A program made the translations under genes and the position numbers. DNA of 64,000 bases from Bradyrhizobium genosp. L (GTDB lineage: Bacteria; Pseudomonadota; Alphaproteobacteria; Rhizobiales; Xanthobacteraceae), in the NCBI RefSeq assembly GCF_015624485.1, contig NZ_CP061378.1, forward strand, positions 2,232,001 through 2,296,000, written 5' to 3'. Below are positions 43,602 to 52,336 of this stretch, piece after piece (the first letter of the stretch is position 1; each line of letters starts with the position of its first letter). The notes under the pieces were generated by a model, which was given only the letters and a program-made list of their open reading frames with translations, made no database searches and was not told the origin of the DNA.

Positions 43602-46600
43602 AGCTGTGCAATGTCTTCAGCGTCGCCATGTACTGGTCGAGATCGAAGCGGTCGATCAGGGCCCGCATCTCGGCGACGAATTCGGCCTGCTCCGGCAGCT
43701 CGTTTCCGATCTCGTCGAGCTTGAGCTGGATCGCCCTGACATAGCCGAGCTGGCCGAGCGCGATCAGCTCCTCGACATGTTTCACCGGCGGGCGCGAGGC
43801 GGCATCCGGTTTCCATGGCGGCAATGGCGTCTGATCCGCTTCGTATTGCCATTCGATCTTCAGCAGCTGCCGGATGGTTTCCAGGAGCCGCGGGATATCG
43901 ATCGGCTTCATGAGATAGCCGTCATGGAACGGCTGCGCCAGCGGCGCGCCATGGGCTTCCAGCGCGCTCGCCGAGATCATCAGGATGCGCGCCTGGTGAT
44001 GCCCGGCCGAGCGCAGGGTCTCGGCGACGGTCCAGCCGTCCATGCCGGCCATGGAGATGTCGAGCAGGAACAGATCGGGCCGGCAGTGCTGCGCCAGCGC
44101 CAGGCAGCCGGGGCCGTCGGGTGCGCTGAGCAGGATGAAGCCGAGCGGCGCCAGCACCTCGCGCAAGAGATCACGATGGGTCGGGTCGTCGTCGGTGATC
44201 AGAATGGTCTTGCGCGGGCCGTGATAGCCGTAGACCGGAGCGTCGACCGGCGCATCGCGGCGCGGGTTGGTCACTTCCGACAGCAGCAGCTTGACGCGGA
44301 ATGTCGAGCCGGTCCCGACGGTCGAGGTCACCTTGATGTCGCCGCCCATCACGCCCGCGAGCAGGCGGCTGATGGTGAGGCCGAGGCCGGTGCCGGTCTG
44401 TGGCTGCGTGACGCCGAGCGCGCCGCGCTCGAAGGGCGCGAAGATGCGTTCGAGATCGTCGGGCTGGATGCCCGGTCCGGTGTCGATCACCTCGAACTCG
44501 GCGACCGGGCTGCGGTAATGCACCACGAATTGCACGCATCCGGCCTGCGTGAACTTGATCGCGTTGGAGAGCAGATTGATCAGGATCTGCCGCAGCCGCT
44601 TCTCGTCGGCATAGACCACGACCGGCAGCACCGGCGGCCGCTTGAACACGAAGTCGATGCCTTTGGCTGCCGCCTGCAGGCGGAACATGCCGACCAGCTG
44701 ATCGAGGAAATCGTTCAGCCGCACCTCGTCGCGTGACAAATACAGGCGTCCGGCCTCGATCTTGGAGATATCTAGGATGCCGTCGATCAGCCCGGACAGA
44801 TGATCGGCGCTGCGGCGGACCACGCGGACCTGATCGCGCGGCCGTGTCGGCAGGCTGTTGTCCTGCTCCAGCAATTGCGCATAGCCGGAGATCGCGTTCA
44901 GCGGCGAGCGCAGCTCGTGGCTGAGGCCGACGACATAGCGGCTCTTGGCGAGGTTGGCGGATTCCGCGACTTCTTTTGCGCGCTGGAGCGCGGCGTCGGT
45001 GCGCTTGTGGGCGTCGATCTCCTGGATCAGCAGCGTGGTCTGCCGCCGTGTTTCCTGCTCCGCCGCGCGCCGGCTCTGCTGCGCCAGCACGAACAGCCAC
45101 GCGACCACCCCGATGATCAGGGTCAGCGCAAAGAACACCTTCAGCAGCACGGCACTCAGCCATGGACCGGCGTGCGTGGTGGTCGACGTCTGCAGATAGA
45201 TCAAGCCGAGCACCAGCCCGACGAGGCCGGCCGAGACCACGAACACGCCGAGATAATGCCCAAGCTGGGAGTTGATGCGGGCGTAGATCGGCTGCGGCAA
45301 TACTTTGCCCAGCGCGTCCGACACCTGTGCGCCGACCCGCGCATGCGGCTTGCAGAGATCGTGGCAGCGTGCGTCCAGCGAGCAGCACAGCGAGCAGATC
45401 GGGCCGGCATAGGCCGGGCAGGAGGCCATGTCCTCCGGTTCGAACGAATGCTCGCAGATACAGCACTGGATCTGCTCGAGGTTCTGCCAGCTCCGCTTCG
45501 GCTTGCGCGCGATGTAGTATTTGCCGTCGGTCGCCCACGCGATCAGCGGTGCCGTGATGAAGGCGACCGCGAGCGCGACGAACGCCGACAGCGCCTTCGC
45601 GGTCGGGCCGAACAGGCCATAGAACGCGCTGATCGATACGATGGTGGCGATCGTCATCGCGCCAACGCCGACCGGGTTGATGTCGTAGAGATGCGCGCGC
45701 TTGAACTCGATATGTTGCGGCCGCAAGCCCAGCGGCTTGTTGATGACGAGGTCGGCGACCAGCGCACCGACCCAGGCGATCGCGACGTTGGAATAGAGCG
45801 CGAGCGTCTGCTCCAGCGCCTTGTAGACCCCGATCTCCATCAACAGCAGCGCGACGACGACGTTGAACACCAGCCACACCACGCGGCCCGGATGCGAGTG
45901 GGTGAGACGCGAGAAGAAGTTCGACCAGGCGATCGAGCCGGCATAGGCGTTGGTGACGTTGATCTTGACCTGCGACAGGATGACGAAAGTGCCGGTCAGC
46001 GACAGCGCGAGTTCAGGCTGAGACAGCACGTAGCGAAACGCCTCGAGATACATGCTGGCGGGCTCGGCGGCATGCTCCGGCGAGACGCCGTGGCTGAGCG
46101 CGAAGAAGGCGAGGAACGAGCCCGCGAGCAGTTTCAGCGCGCCGAGCACGATCCAGCCGGGCCCGGCGCCGAGCAGGGCGATCCACCACGCCTTGCGCGA
46201 GGTGCGGCGGTCGCGCGGCAGGAAGCGCAGGAAGTCGACCTGCTCGCCGATCTGCGCCACCAGCGCAAACACCACGGAGGCCGCAGTGCCGAACAGCAGG
46301 AGGTCGAGATGGCCGGTGGTGTCGCCGTGATCGCCGGCGAATTTGCGCCACTCAGAAAAGGAGTGTGGATTGGCCCAGGCGATCGCCGCGAACGGCATGA
46401 TGTGGAGGATGATCCACAGCGGCTGGGTCCAGAGCTGGAAGCGGCTGATCAGCGTGATGCCGTAGATCACCAGCGGGATGATCACGACCGCGCTGATCAG
46501 ATAGCCGATCGGGCGCGGAATCCCGAAGCACATGTCGAGCGCGCTCGCCAGGATCACGGCCTCGATCGCGAAGAAGATGAAGGTGAAGGAGGCGTAGATC

Positions 46601-47016
46601 AGCGAGGTGATGGTCGAGCCGATATAGCCGAAGCCGGCGCCGCGGGTCAGGAGATCGATGTCGATGCCGCATTTCGCGGCGTGGTAGGCGATCGGCAGTC
46701 CGCACAGGAAGATGATGACGCTGACGACCAGGATCGCGGCGGAAGCGTTCACGGCGCCGTAGTTCAGCGTGATGGTGCCGCCGATCGCCTCCAGCGCCAG
46801 GAACGAGATCGCGCCGAGCGCGGTATTGGCGACGCGGGCGGCGGACCAGCGCCGCGCGCTCTTGGCGGTGAAGCGCAGCGCGTAGTCTTCCAGCGTCTGG
46901 TTGGCGACCCACTGATTGTACTGGCGCCTGACGCGGTCTATCCGCTGCCGCCCTGCCACTCGTTTGAACTCCTGGTCCGCGATGCCTGATGCTGTCGCGG
47001 GCAAATCCTGTACCAA
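43591..47016 (-). CDS. NCS1-transporter / hybrid histidine kinase fusion
   Basis: A 1141-residue membrane protein. Residues ~45-515 are a full NCS1 (cytosine/purine/hydantoin permease-type) domain with 12 hydrophobic segments. Residues 518-558 hold nine Cys and two His (CCICEHSF, ICSLCC, CHDLCKPH), a likely metal site. Two more helices follow (~575-640), then a HisKA domain with phosphoacceptor His700 (GLSHELRSPLNAISGY), an ATPase domain (LRQILINLLSNAIKFTQ, DTGPGI, GTGLGLTIS) and a receiver with Asp986 (FLLDISMAGMDGW). The design resembles transporter-linked kinases such as CbrA. It probably senses an amide, urea or another N-compound by transport or binding, and it is divergent from the amide uptake operon. 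Confidence 0.9.
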   Translation of the reverse strand: MVQDLPATASGIADQEFKRVAGRQRIDRVRRQYNQWVANQTLEDYALRFTAKSARRWSAARVANTALGAISFLALEAIGGTITLNYGAVNASAAILVVSVIIFLCGLPIAYHAAKCGIDIDLLTRGAGFGYIGSTITSLIYASFTFIFFAIEAVILASALDMCFGIPRPIGYLISAVVIIPLVIYGITLISRFQLWTQPLWIILHIMPFAAIAWANPHSFSEWRKFAGDHGDTTGHLDLLLFGTAASVVFALVAQIGEQVDFLRFLPRDRRTSRKAWWIALLGAGPGWIVLGALKLLAGSFLAFFALSHGVSPEHAAEPASMYLEAFRYVLSQPELALSLTGTFVILSQVKINVTNAYAGSIAWSNFFSRLTHSHPGRVVWLVFNVVVALLLMEIGVYKALEQTLALYSNVAIAWVGALVADLVINKPLGLRPQHIEFKRAHLYDINPVGVGAMTIATIVSISAFYGLFGPTAKALSAFVALAVAFITAPLIAWATDGKYYIARKPKRSWQNLEQIQCCICEHSFEPEDMASCPAYAGPICSLCCSLDARCHDLCKPHARVGAQVSDALGKVLPQPIYARINSQLGHYLGVFVVSAGLVGLVLGLIYLQTSTTTHAGPWLSAVLLKVFFALTLIIGVVAWLFVLAQQSRRAAEQETRRQTTLLIQEIDAHKRTDAALQRAKEVAESANLAKSRYVVGLSHELRSPLNAISGYAQLLEQDNSLPTRPRDQVRVVRRSADHLSGLIDGILDISKIEAGRLYLSRDEVRLNDFLDQLVGMFRLQAAAKGIDFVFKRPPVLPVVVYADEKRLRQILINLLSNAIKFTQAGCVQFVVHYRSPVAEFEVIDTGPGIQPDDLERIFAPFERGALGVTQPQTGTGLGLTISRLLAGVMGGDIKVTSTVGTGSTFRVKLLLSEVTNPRRDAPVDAPVYGYHGPRKTILITDDDPTHRDLLREVLAPLGFILLSAPDGPGCLALAQHCRPDLFLLDISMAGMDGWTVAETLRSAGHHQARILMISASALEAHGAPLAQPFHDGYLMKPIDIPRLLETIRQLLKIEWQYEADQTPLPPWKPDAASRPPVKHVEELIALGQLGYVRAIQLKLDEIGNELPEQAEFVAEMRALIDRFDLDQYMATLKTLHSYDH

Positions 47017-47131
47017 AATCTACGTCGCTATTTTGCGGTGCAGTATACGCGATCTCACGTATCAGTGCGCTGCACAAAACTGAGCAATCCTCGCCTCATC
47101 CGTAAGCGTTCTCGAACCAGATGGGGTGCTC
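47017..47131. promoter_or_regulatory. Divergent promoter region of the sensor pair and urt-fmd operon
   Basis: A 115-bp gap between the divergent starts of the NCS1-kinase and urtA. It contains the inverted repeat ATACG-N8-CGTAT (47045-47062) and an outer GTGCA (47038-47042) / TGCAC (47071-47075) pair. These are the best candidates for binding of the LuxR-type regulator. No sigma-54 consensus was found here. Confidence 0.5.
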
Positions 47132-48394
47132 ATGTCAGACGAACCGAAACCAGGCCTCAAGTCTCCGCTCCGCCGCAAGCTCCTGATGGGAATGGCCGCG
47201 TTGCCGGCTATTTCAATGTTGCCGCGCCCCTCCTTTGCGGACGTTCCCGCAACCTCCGCGGTCAACACGACGGGCCTTGCAGTCACTGATAGCGAAGTCA
47301 CCGTCGGCATCCTCCACTCCGTCACCGGCACCATGGCGATCTCCGAGACCGGATCGGTGGAGGCCGAGAAGCTCGCGATCGAGCAGATCAACGCCGCCGG
47401 CGGCGTGCTCGGCCGCAAGATCAAGTTCATCCAGGAAGACGGCGCCAGCGACTGGCCGACCTTCGCGGAAAAGGCCAAGAAGCTCTTGGTCAACGACAAG
47501 TGCGCCGCCGTGATGGGCTGCTGGACCTCGGCCTCGCGCAAGGCGGTGCTGCCGGTGTTCGAGCAGTACAACGGCATGCTGTACTACCCGACCTTCTACG
47601 AAGGCCTCGAGCAGTCCAAGAACGTGATCTACACCGGCCAGGAGGCGACCCAGCAGATCATCGCCGGCCTCGATTGGGTCAACAAGACCAAAGGCGCCAA
47701 GAGCTTCTATCTGCTCGGCTCCGACTACATCTGGCCGCGCACCTCGAACAAGATCGCGCGCAAGCACATCGAAGGCCATCTGCAAGGCTGCAAGGTGGTC
47801 GGCGAAGAGTACTTCCCGCTCGGCTCGACCCAGTTCAATTCGGTCATCAACAAGATCAAGCTGACCAAGCCCGACGTGATCTACGCGATCATCGTCGGCG
47901 GCTCCAACGTCGCCTTTTACAAGCAGCTCAAGGCGGCCGGCATCGATTTGTCGAAGCAGACGCTGCTGACGATCTCGGTCACCGAGGACGAGATCGACGG
48001 CATCGGCGGCGAGAACATCGCGGGCGCCTATGCCTGCATGAAGTACTTCCAGTCGCTCGACAACCCGAACAACAAGGCCTTCGTGCCCGCCTTCAAGAAG
48101 ATGTGGGGCGAGAAGACCGTGATCGGCGACGTCACCCAGGCTGCCTATCTCGGCCCGTGGCTGTGGAAGTTGACCGCGGAGAAGGCGGGCTCCTTCGACA
48201 TCGACAAGATCGCGGCGGCCTCGCCCGGCGTCGAGTTCAAGGGCGCGCCGGAAGGCTATGTGCGGATCCACGAGAACCATCATCTGTGGTCGAAGACCCG
48301 CGTCGGCCGCGCCAAGGCCGACGGCCAGTACGAGCTGATCTACGAGACCGCCGACCTGGTCGAGCCGGATCCGTTCCCCAAGGGTTACCAGTGA
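47132..48394 (+). CDS. urtA: Urea/amide ABC transporter solute-binding protein (UrtA/FmdD-like)
   Basis: About 420 residues; start ATG at 47132 (a GTG two codons earlier is possible). The N-terminus has an RR-type signal (LRRKLLMGMAALPA), suggesting Tat or Sec export. The mature protein has VGILHSVTGTMAISETGSVE and MLYYPTFYEGLEQSKNVIYT, strongly typical of the UrtA/short-chain-amide receptor group. Family members bind urea or formamide and acetamide. Because formamidase is encoded at the end of the operon, amides are a likely ligand along with urea. Confidence 0.92.
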   Translation: MSDEPKPGLKSPLRRKLLMGMAALPAISMLPRPSFADVPATSAVNTTGLAVTDSEVTVGILHSVTGTMAISETGSVEAEKLAIEQINAAGGVLGRKIKFIQEDGASDWPTFAEKAKKLLVNDKCAAVMGCWTSASRKAVLPVFEQYNGMLYYPTFYEGLEQSKNVIYTGQEATQQIIAGLDWVNKTKGAKSFYLLGSDYIWPRTSNKIARKHIEGHLQGCKVVGEEYFPLGSTQFNSVINKIKLTKPDVIYAIIVGGSNVAFYKQLKAAGIDLSKQTLLTISVTEDEIDGIGGENIAGAYACMKYFQSLDNPNNKAFVPAFKKMWGEKTVIGDVTQAAYLGPWLWKLTAEKAGSFDIDKIAAASPGVEFKGAPEGYVRIHENHHLWSKTRVGRAKADGQYELIYETADLVEPDPFPKGYQ

Positions 48395-48516
48395 GACTGC
48401 GCGGCTAAGCCGCGCTCCTCTCAACGCATCGCGGCGTGGACGTCCCTGTCCACGCCCACGATCCGGCGTCGCGGCATCGCCGCGGCGCATGCTCCCTGGA
48501 ATGACGGAGGACCACA

Positions 48517-49443
48517 ATGTTCGGCGACTATTCGCTCAGCGATCTCGGCGCCATCCTTGCGATGCAGGGATTTGCCGGGCTCATCCTGTTCTCCGTCTAC
48601 GTGCTGATGGCGCTCGGACTTGCCATCATCTTCGGCCAGATGGGCGTCATCAACATGGCCCATGGCGAGTTCATGATCCTCGGCGCCTACGTCACCTGGA
48701 TGACCTCGACCACGGTGCAGCATTACGCACCCTCGCTGTTTCCCGGCTATTTCTTCATCGCGATGATCCTGGCGTTCATCGCCTCCGGCGCGCTCGGCAT
48801 GCTGGTCGAGTGGGCGCTGATCCGCCATCTCTACAAGCGCCCGCTCGATACGCTGCTGGCGACCTGGGGCCTCAGCCTGATCCTGCAGCAGGCCTATCGC
48901 TCGATCTTCGGCGCACGCGAGGTCGGCGTCGAGCTGCCCGACTGGATGATGGGTTCCTGGCAGGCGACGGATTCAATCCAGATTCCGATCAACGGCATGT
49001 TCGTGATGGCGCTGACCATCCTGATCACGATCGCGGTCGCCTATGTGCTGTTCTGGTCGAAATGGGGCAAGCAGGTCCGCGCCGTGGTGCAGAACCGCGT
49101 GATGGCGGGCGCCGTCGGCATCAACACCGAGAAGGTCGACTGCTACACGTTCGGCCTCGGCTGCGGCATCGCCGGCATCGCCGGAAGTGCCTTCACCATG
49201 ATCGGCTCGACCGGGCCGACCGCGGGCCAGCTCTACATCGTCGACACCTTCCTGGTCGTCGTGTTCGGCGGCGCCGCCTCGCTGCTCGGCACCATCGCCT
49301 CCGCCTTCTCGATCTCGCAGACCCAGTCGACCCTGGAGTTCTTCCTGTCGGGCTCGATGGCCAAGGTGATCACGCTGCTCACGATCGTCGGGATCCTGAT
49401 GGTGCGGCCGCAGGGGCTGTTCGCGCTCAAGGTCCGCAAATAA
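48517..49443 (+). CDS. urtB: Urea/amide ABC transporter permease UrtB
   Basis: A 308-residue LivH-type permease with ALGLAIIFGQMGVINMAHGE near the N-terminus and the coupling loop VVQNRVMAGAVGINTEKVD. The signature GREV-type loop is GAREVGVELPDWM. It lacks the long N-terminal extension seen in some UrtB proteins. The start follows GGAGG. It is separated from urtA by 122 bp, which may hold a hairpin that lowers expression relative to the receptor. Confidence 0.92.
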   Translation: MFGDYSLSDLGAILAMQGFAGLILFSVYVLMALGLAIIFGQMGVINMAHGEFMILGAYVTWMTSTTVQHYAPSLFPGYFFIAMILAFIASGALGMLVEWALIRHLYKRPLDTLLATWGLSLILQQAYRSIFGAREVGVELPDWMMGSWQATDSIQIPINGMFVMALTILITIAVAYVLFWSKWGKQVRAVVQNRVMAGAVGINTEKVDCYTFGLGCGIAGIAGSAFTMIGSTGPTAGQLYIVDTFLVVVFGGAASLLGTIASAFSISQTQSTLEFFLSGSMAKVITLLTIVGILMVRPQGLFALKVRK

Positions 49444-49465
49444 GAACAGGCAGGCGACAAAAATC

Positions 49466-50602
49466 ATGGTCATCAACTCGCGCTTCTTCAATCGCTCCGA
49501 ACTGATCGGCTTCCTCGCGCTCGCAGCCCTGCTGTTCGTCATCCTGCCGCTGTCGCTGGATATCTTCCGCCTCAATCTGGTCGCCAAATATCTGACCTAC
49601 GCCTTCGTCGGCATCGGGCTCGTGCTGTGCTGGGGCTATGGCGGCATCCTGAGCCTCGGGCAGGGCGTGTTCTTCGGCCTCGGCGGCTACTGCATGGCGA
49701 TGTATCTCAAGCTCGAGGCATCCAGCGTCGCCAACACCAAGATCCAGTCGACGCCGGGGATCCCCGACTTCATGGACTGGAACCAGATCACGCAAGTGCC
49801 ACTGTTCTGGAAGCCGTTTCACAGCTTTCCACTGACGATCCTCGCGATCCTGCTGGTGCCGGCGCTGTTCTCCTTCATCATCGGCGCCGCGATGTTCAAG
49901 CGCCGGGTCGGCGGCGTCTACTTCGCGATCATCACCCAGGCGATTGCGGCGATCCTCACCATCCTGATCGTGGGGCAGCAGGGTTACACCGGCGGCATCA
50001 ATGGGATCACCGATCTCCGCACCTTGCACGGCTGGGATATCCGCACCGATCACGCCAAGTTCATCCTGTACTTCGTCGAAGTGGTCCTACTGTTCGGCTG
50101 CATCGTCGCCGCGCAGTTCATCCGCCTGACGAAACTCGGGCGCATCCTGGTGGCGATGAGGGAGCAGGAGGACCGCGTGCGCTTCTCCGGTTACAGCGTC
50201 GCCAACTTCAAGATTTTCGCGTTCTGCGCCGCGGCGGTGTTCGCCGCGATCGGCGGCGCCATGTTCACGCTCGAGGTCGGCTTCATGTCGCCGTCCTTTG
50301 TCGGCATCGTGCCGTCGATCGAGATGGTGATCTACACGGCGCTCGGCGGCCGGATGTCGATCTTCGGCGCGGTATGGGGCTCGCTGCTCGTGAACTTCGC
50401 CAAGACATCGCTCTCGGAATCCTTCCCGCAACTCTGGCTGTTCGGCCTCGGCGCGCTGTTCATCGCGGTGGTGCTGGCGTTCCCGAACGGCCTGTCCGGG
50501 ATCTGGGCCGACCACGTCCAGCCGCGCATCGATCGACTATTGGCGTCGCGCAAGCCGAAATCGGGCAACGGCTATGTCGCCGACGGCGCACCGGCCGAGT
50601 GA
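49466..50602 (+). CDS. urtC: Urea/amide ABC transporter permease UrtC
   Basis: A 378-residue LivM-type permease. Landmarks are CWGYGGILSLGQGVFFGLGG, VGGVYFAIITQAIAAILTIL and NGITDLRTLHGWDI, the last typical of UrtC. The coupling loop is MREQEDRVRFSGYSVANFK. It starts 22 bp after urtB. Together UrtB and UrtC form the channel. Confidence 0.92.
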   Translation: MVINSRFFNRSELIGFLALAALLFVILPLSLDIFRLNLVAKYLTYAFVGIGLVLCWGYGGILSLGQGVFFGLGGYCMAMYLKLEASSVANTKIQSTPGIPDFMDWNQITQVPLFWKPFHSFPLTILAILLVPALFSFIIGAAMFKRRVGGVYFAIITQAIAAILTILIVGQQGYTGGINGITDLRTLHGWDIRTDHAKFILYFVEVVLLFGCIVAAQFIRLTKLGRILVAMREQEDRVRFSGYSVANFKIFAFCAAAVFAAIGGAMFTLEVGFMSPSFVGIVPSIEMVIYTALGGRMSIFGAVWGSLLVNFAKTSLSESFPQLWLFGLGALFIAVVLAFPNGLSGIWADHVQPRIDRLLASRKPKSGNGYVADGAPAE

Positions 50603-50614
50603 GGAGGGATCATC

Positions 50615-51370
50615 ATGCTCGTCGGTCATCAGCCCAAGGACTTCCTGCTCGCCGTCTCTGGCCTCACCGTCTCGTTTGACGGCTTCAAGGCGGTCAACGA
50701 TCTCTCCTTCTATGTCGAGGAGAACGAGATCCGCGTCATCATCGGCCCGAACGGCGCCGGAAAGACCACGGTGCTCGATCTGATCTGCGGCAAGACCCGC
50801 GCCACCTCGGGCTCGATCCAGTTCCGCGGCCAGGAGCTGACCAGGCTCCGCGAGAACGAGATCGTGCAGGCCGGCGTCGGCCGCAAGTTCCAGACGCCGT
50901 CGGTGTTCGAGGATCTCACCGTGTTCGAGAACCTCGAAATCTCCTATCCGCGCGGCCGCACCGTATTCGGCTCGCTGACCTTCCAGCGCGACGATGCGGT
51001 GAAGCAGCGGGTCGAAGAGGTCGCCGAGATGATCTTCCTGAAGGATCGCCTCAATACCTATGCCGACCAGCTCAGCCATGGCCAGAAGCAATGGCTCGAG
51101 ATCGGCATGCTGTTGATCCAGGATCCGGACCTGCTGATGCTCGACGAGCCCGTTGCCGGCATGAGCGTGTCCGAGCGTGCCAAGACCGCCGAACTGCTCA
51201 ATCGCATCATCAAGGACCGCTCGGTCTTGGTGATCGAGCACGACATGAAGTTCGTCGAGGACATCGCCCACAAGGTCACCGTGCTGCATCAGGGCCAGAT
51301 CCTGTCGGAGGGGACGATGGAGCACGTCAAGAACGATCCGAAAGTGATCGAAGTCTATCTGGGCCATTGA
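50615..51370 (+). CDS. urtD: Urea/amide ABC transporter ATPase UrtD
   Basis: A 251-residue ATPase with Walker A GPNGAGKTTVLDLI, signature LSHGQKQWLEIGML (the UrtD form) and Walker B LLMLDEPVAGMSVSE. It starts 12 bp after urtC with GGAGGGA upstream. A 246-bp palindromic repeat region separates it from urtE. Confidence 0.93.
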   Translation: MLVGHQPKDFLLAVSGLTVSFDGFKAVNDLSFYVEENEIRVIIGPNGAGKTTVLDLICGKTRATSGSIQFRGQELTRLRENEIVQAGVGRKFQTPSVFEDLTVFENLEISYPRGRTVFGSLTFQRDDAVKQRVEEVAEMIFLKDRLNTYADQLSHGQKQWLEIGMLLIQDPDLLMLDEPVAGMSVSERAKTAELLNRIIKDRSVLVIEHDMKFVEDIAHKVTVLHQGQILSEGTMEHVKNDPKVIEVYLGH

Positions 51371-51405
51371 TGATGAGGTGCGTCAACCGAGCCACAAACT
51401 CGCTG

Positions 51406-51565
51406 CACCTCTCCCCTTGTGGGAGAGGTCGGATCGCATCGTCAGATGCGATCCGGGTGAGGGGTCTCTCTCCGCGCGTCAAATCGCCTGCCGCGCCTGT
51501 GGACAGGTACCCCTCATCCGTCGCGGACTTCGTCCGCGCCACCTTCTCCCACAAGGGGAGAAGGG
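51406..51565. repeat. Palindromic dispersed repeat, family D copy 1, inside the urt operon
   Basis: A ~160-bp element in the 246-bp gap between urtD and urtE. It contains CCTCTCCCC TTGT GGGAGAGG and GGATCGCATC / GATGCGATCC hairpins, and its right end (CCTTCTCCCACAAGGGGAGAAGG) pairs with the left. The same module in opposite order occurs at 63258-63408. Location inside an operon means it is transcribed and folded in the urt mRNA. Confidence 0.85.
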
Positions 51566-51616
51566 AATTCAAGAAAGCGCGACCCCATCAAGGTCACACG
51601 GACTCAGGAAGCGATC

Positions 51617-52306
51617 ATGCTGGCAATCTCTGATCTTCACGTCGCTTACGGCCAGAGCGAGGTGCTGCACGGCCTCAACGTCAATGTCGCGGCCAACGAG
51701 ATCGTCGCGATCATGGGCCGCAACGGCATGGGCAAGACCACGCTGATGAAGTCGCTGATGGGCATCCTGCCCGCGAAAAGTGGCTCGGTGACCATGGACG
51801 GCGCCGAGCTCGGCGCGATGAAGAGCTACGAGCGGGTGGCGAAAGGTCTCGCTTATGTACCGCAGGGCCGCATGATCTTCTCTACCATGACGGTGAAGGA
51901 GAACATCGAGACCGGGCTTGTGGTGTCCGGCGGCTCGGAAGTGCCCGGCGATATCTACGAGCTTTTCCCGGTGCTGCTGGAGATGAAGGGCCGCCGCGGC
52001 GGCAATCTCTCCGGCGGGCAGCAGCAGCAGCTCGCGATCGCGCGTGCGCTCGCGACCAAGCCGAAGGTGCTGCTGCTGGATGAGCCGACCGAAGGCATCC
52101 AGCCCTCGATCATCAAGGACATGGCGCGCACGCTGAAGCGGATTCGCGACGAGCGCGGCCTGTCGATCGTGGTCTCCGAGCAGGTGCTGAGCTTTGCGCT
52201 CGACATCGCCGACCGCGTGCTCGTGATCGAGAACGGCGAGATCGTCCGCGACGATCCGCGCGACAGCGTCGATGCCGCGCAGATCTCGAAATATCTGTCT
52301 GTCTAA
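51617..52306 (+). CDS. urtE: Urea/amide ABC transporter ATPase UrtE
   Basis: A 229-residue ATPase with Walker A GRNGMGKTTLMKSLMGI (Arg and Met variants typical of UrtE), signature LSGGQQQQLAIARAL and Walker B LLLDEPTEGIQPS. The Q-loop region YVPQGRMIF is also typical. GGAAGC precedes the ATG weakly. It is 31 bp upstream of formamidase. Confidence 0.93.
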   Translation: MLAISDLHVAYGQSEVLHGLNVNVAANEIVAIMGRNGMGKTTLMKSLMGILPAKSGSVTMDGAELGAMKSYERVAKGLAYVPQGRMIFSTMTVKENIETGLVVSGGSEVPGDIYELFPVLLEMKGRRGGNLSGGQQQQLAIARALATKPKVLLLDEPTEGIQPSIIKDMARTLKRIRDERGLSIVVSEQVLSFALDIADRVLVIENGEIVRDDPRDSVDAAQISKYLSV

Positions 52307-52336
52307 CCAACCACGCGTAGAAAGGGGAGCATCTCG

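Noticed and set aside
44800..46989. A 729-codon open frame on the plus strand opposite the NCS1-kinase
   Set aside because: Composition is Arg/Asp/Glu/Gln-rich with no domain; the opposite frame has clear transporter and kinase motifs.
47071..47086. A possible sigma-54 promoter before urtA (CTGCACAAAACTGAGCA)
   Set aside because: It lacks the essential GG of the -24 element.
51406..51565. A CRISPR array, suggested by repeated short palindromes here and at 63258
   Set aside because: There are no regularly spaced identical repeats with unique spacers; these are single palindromic dispersed elements.
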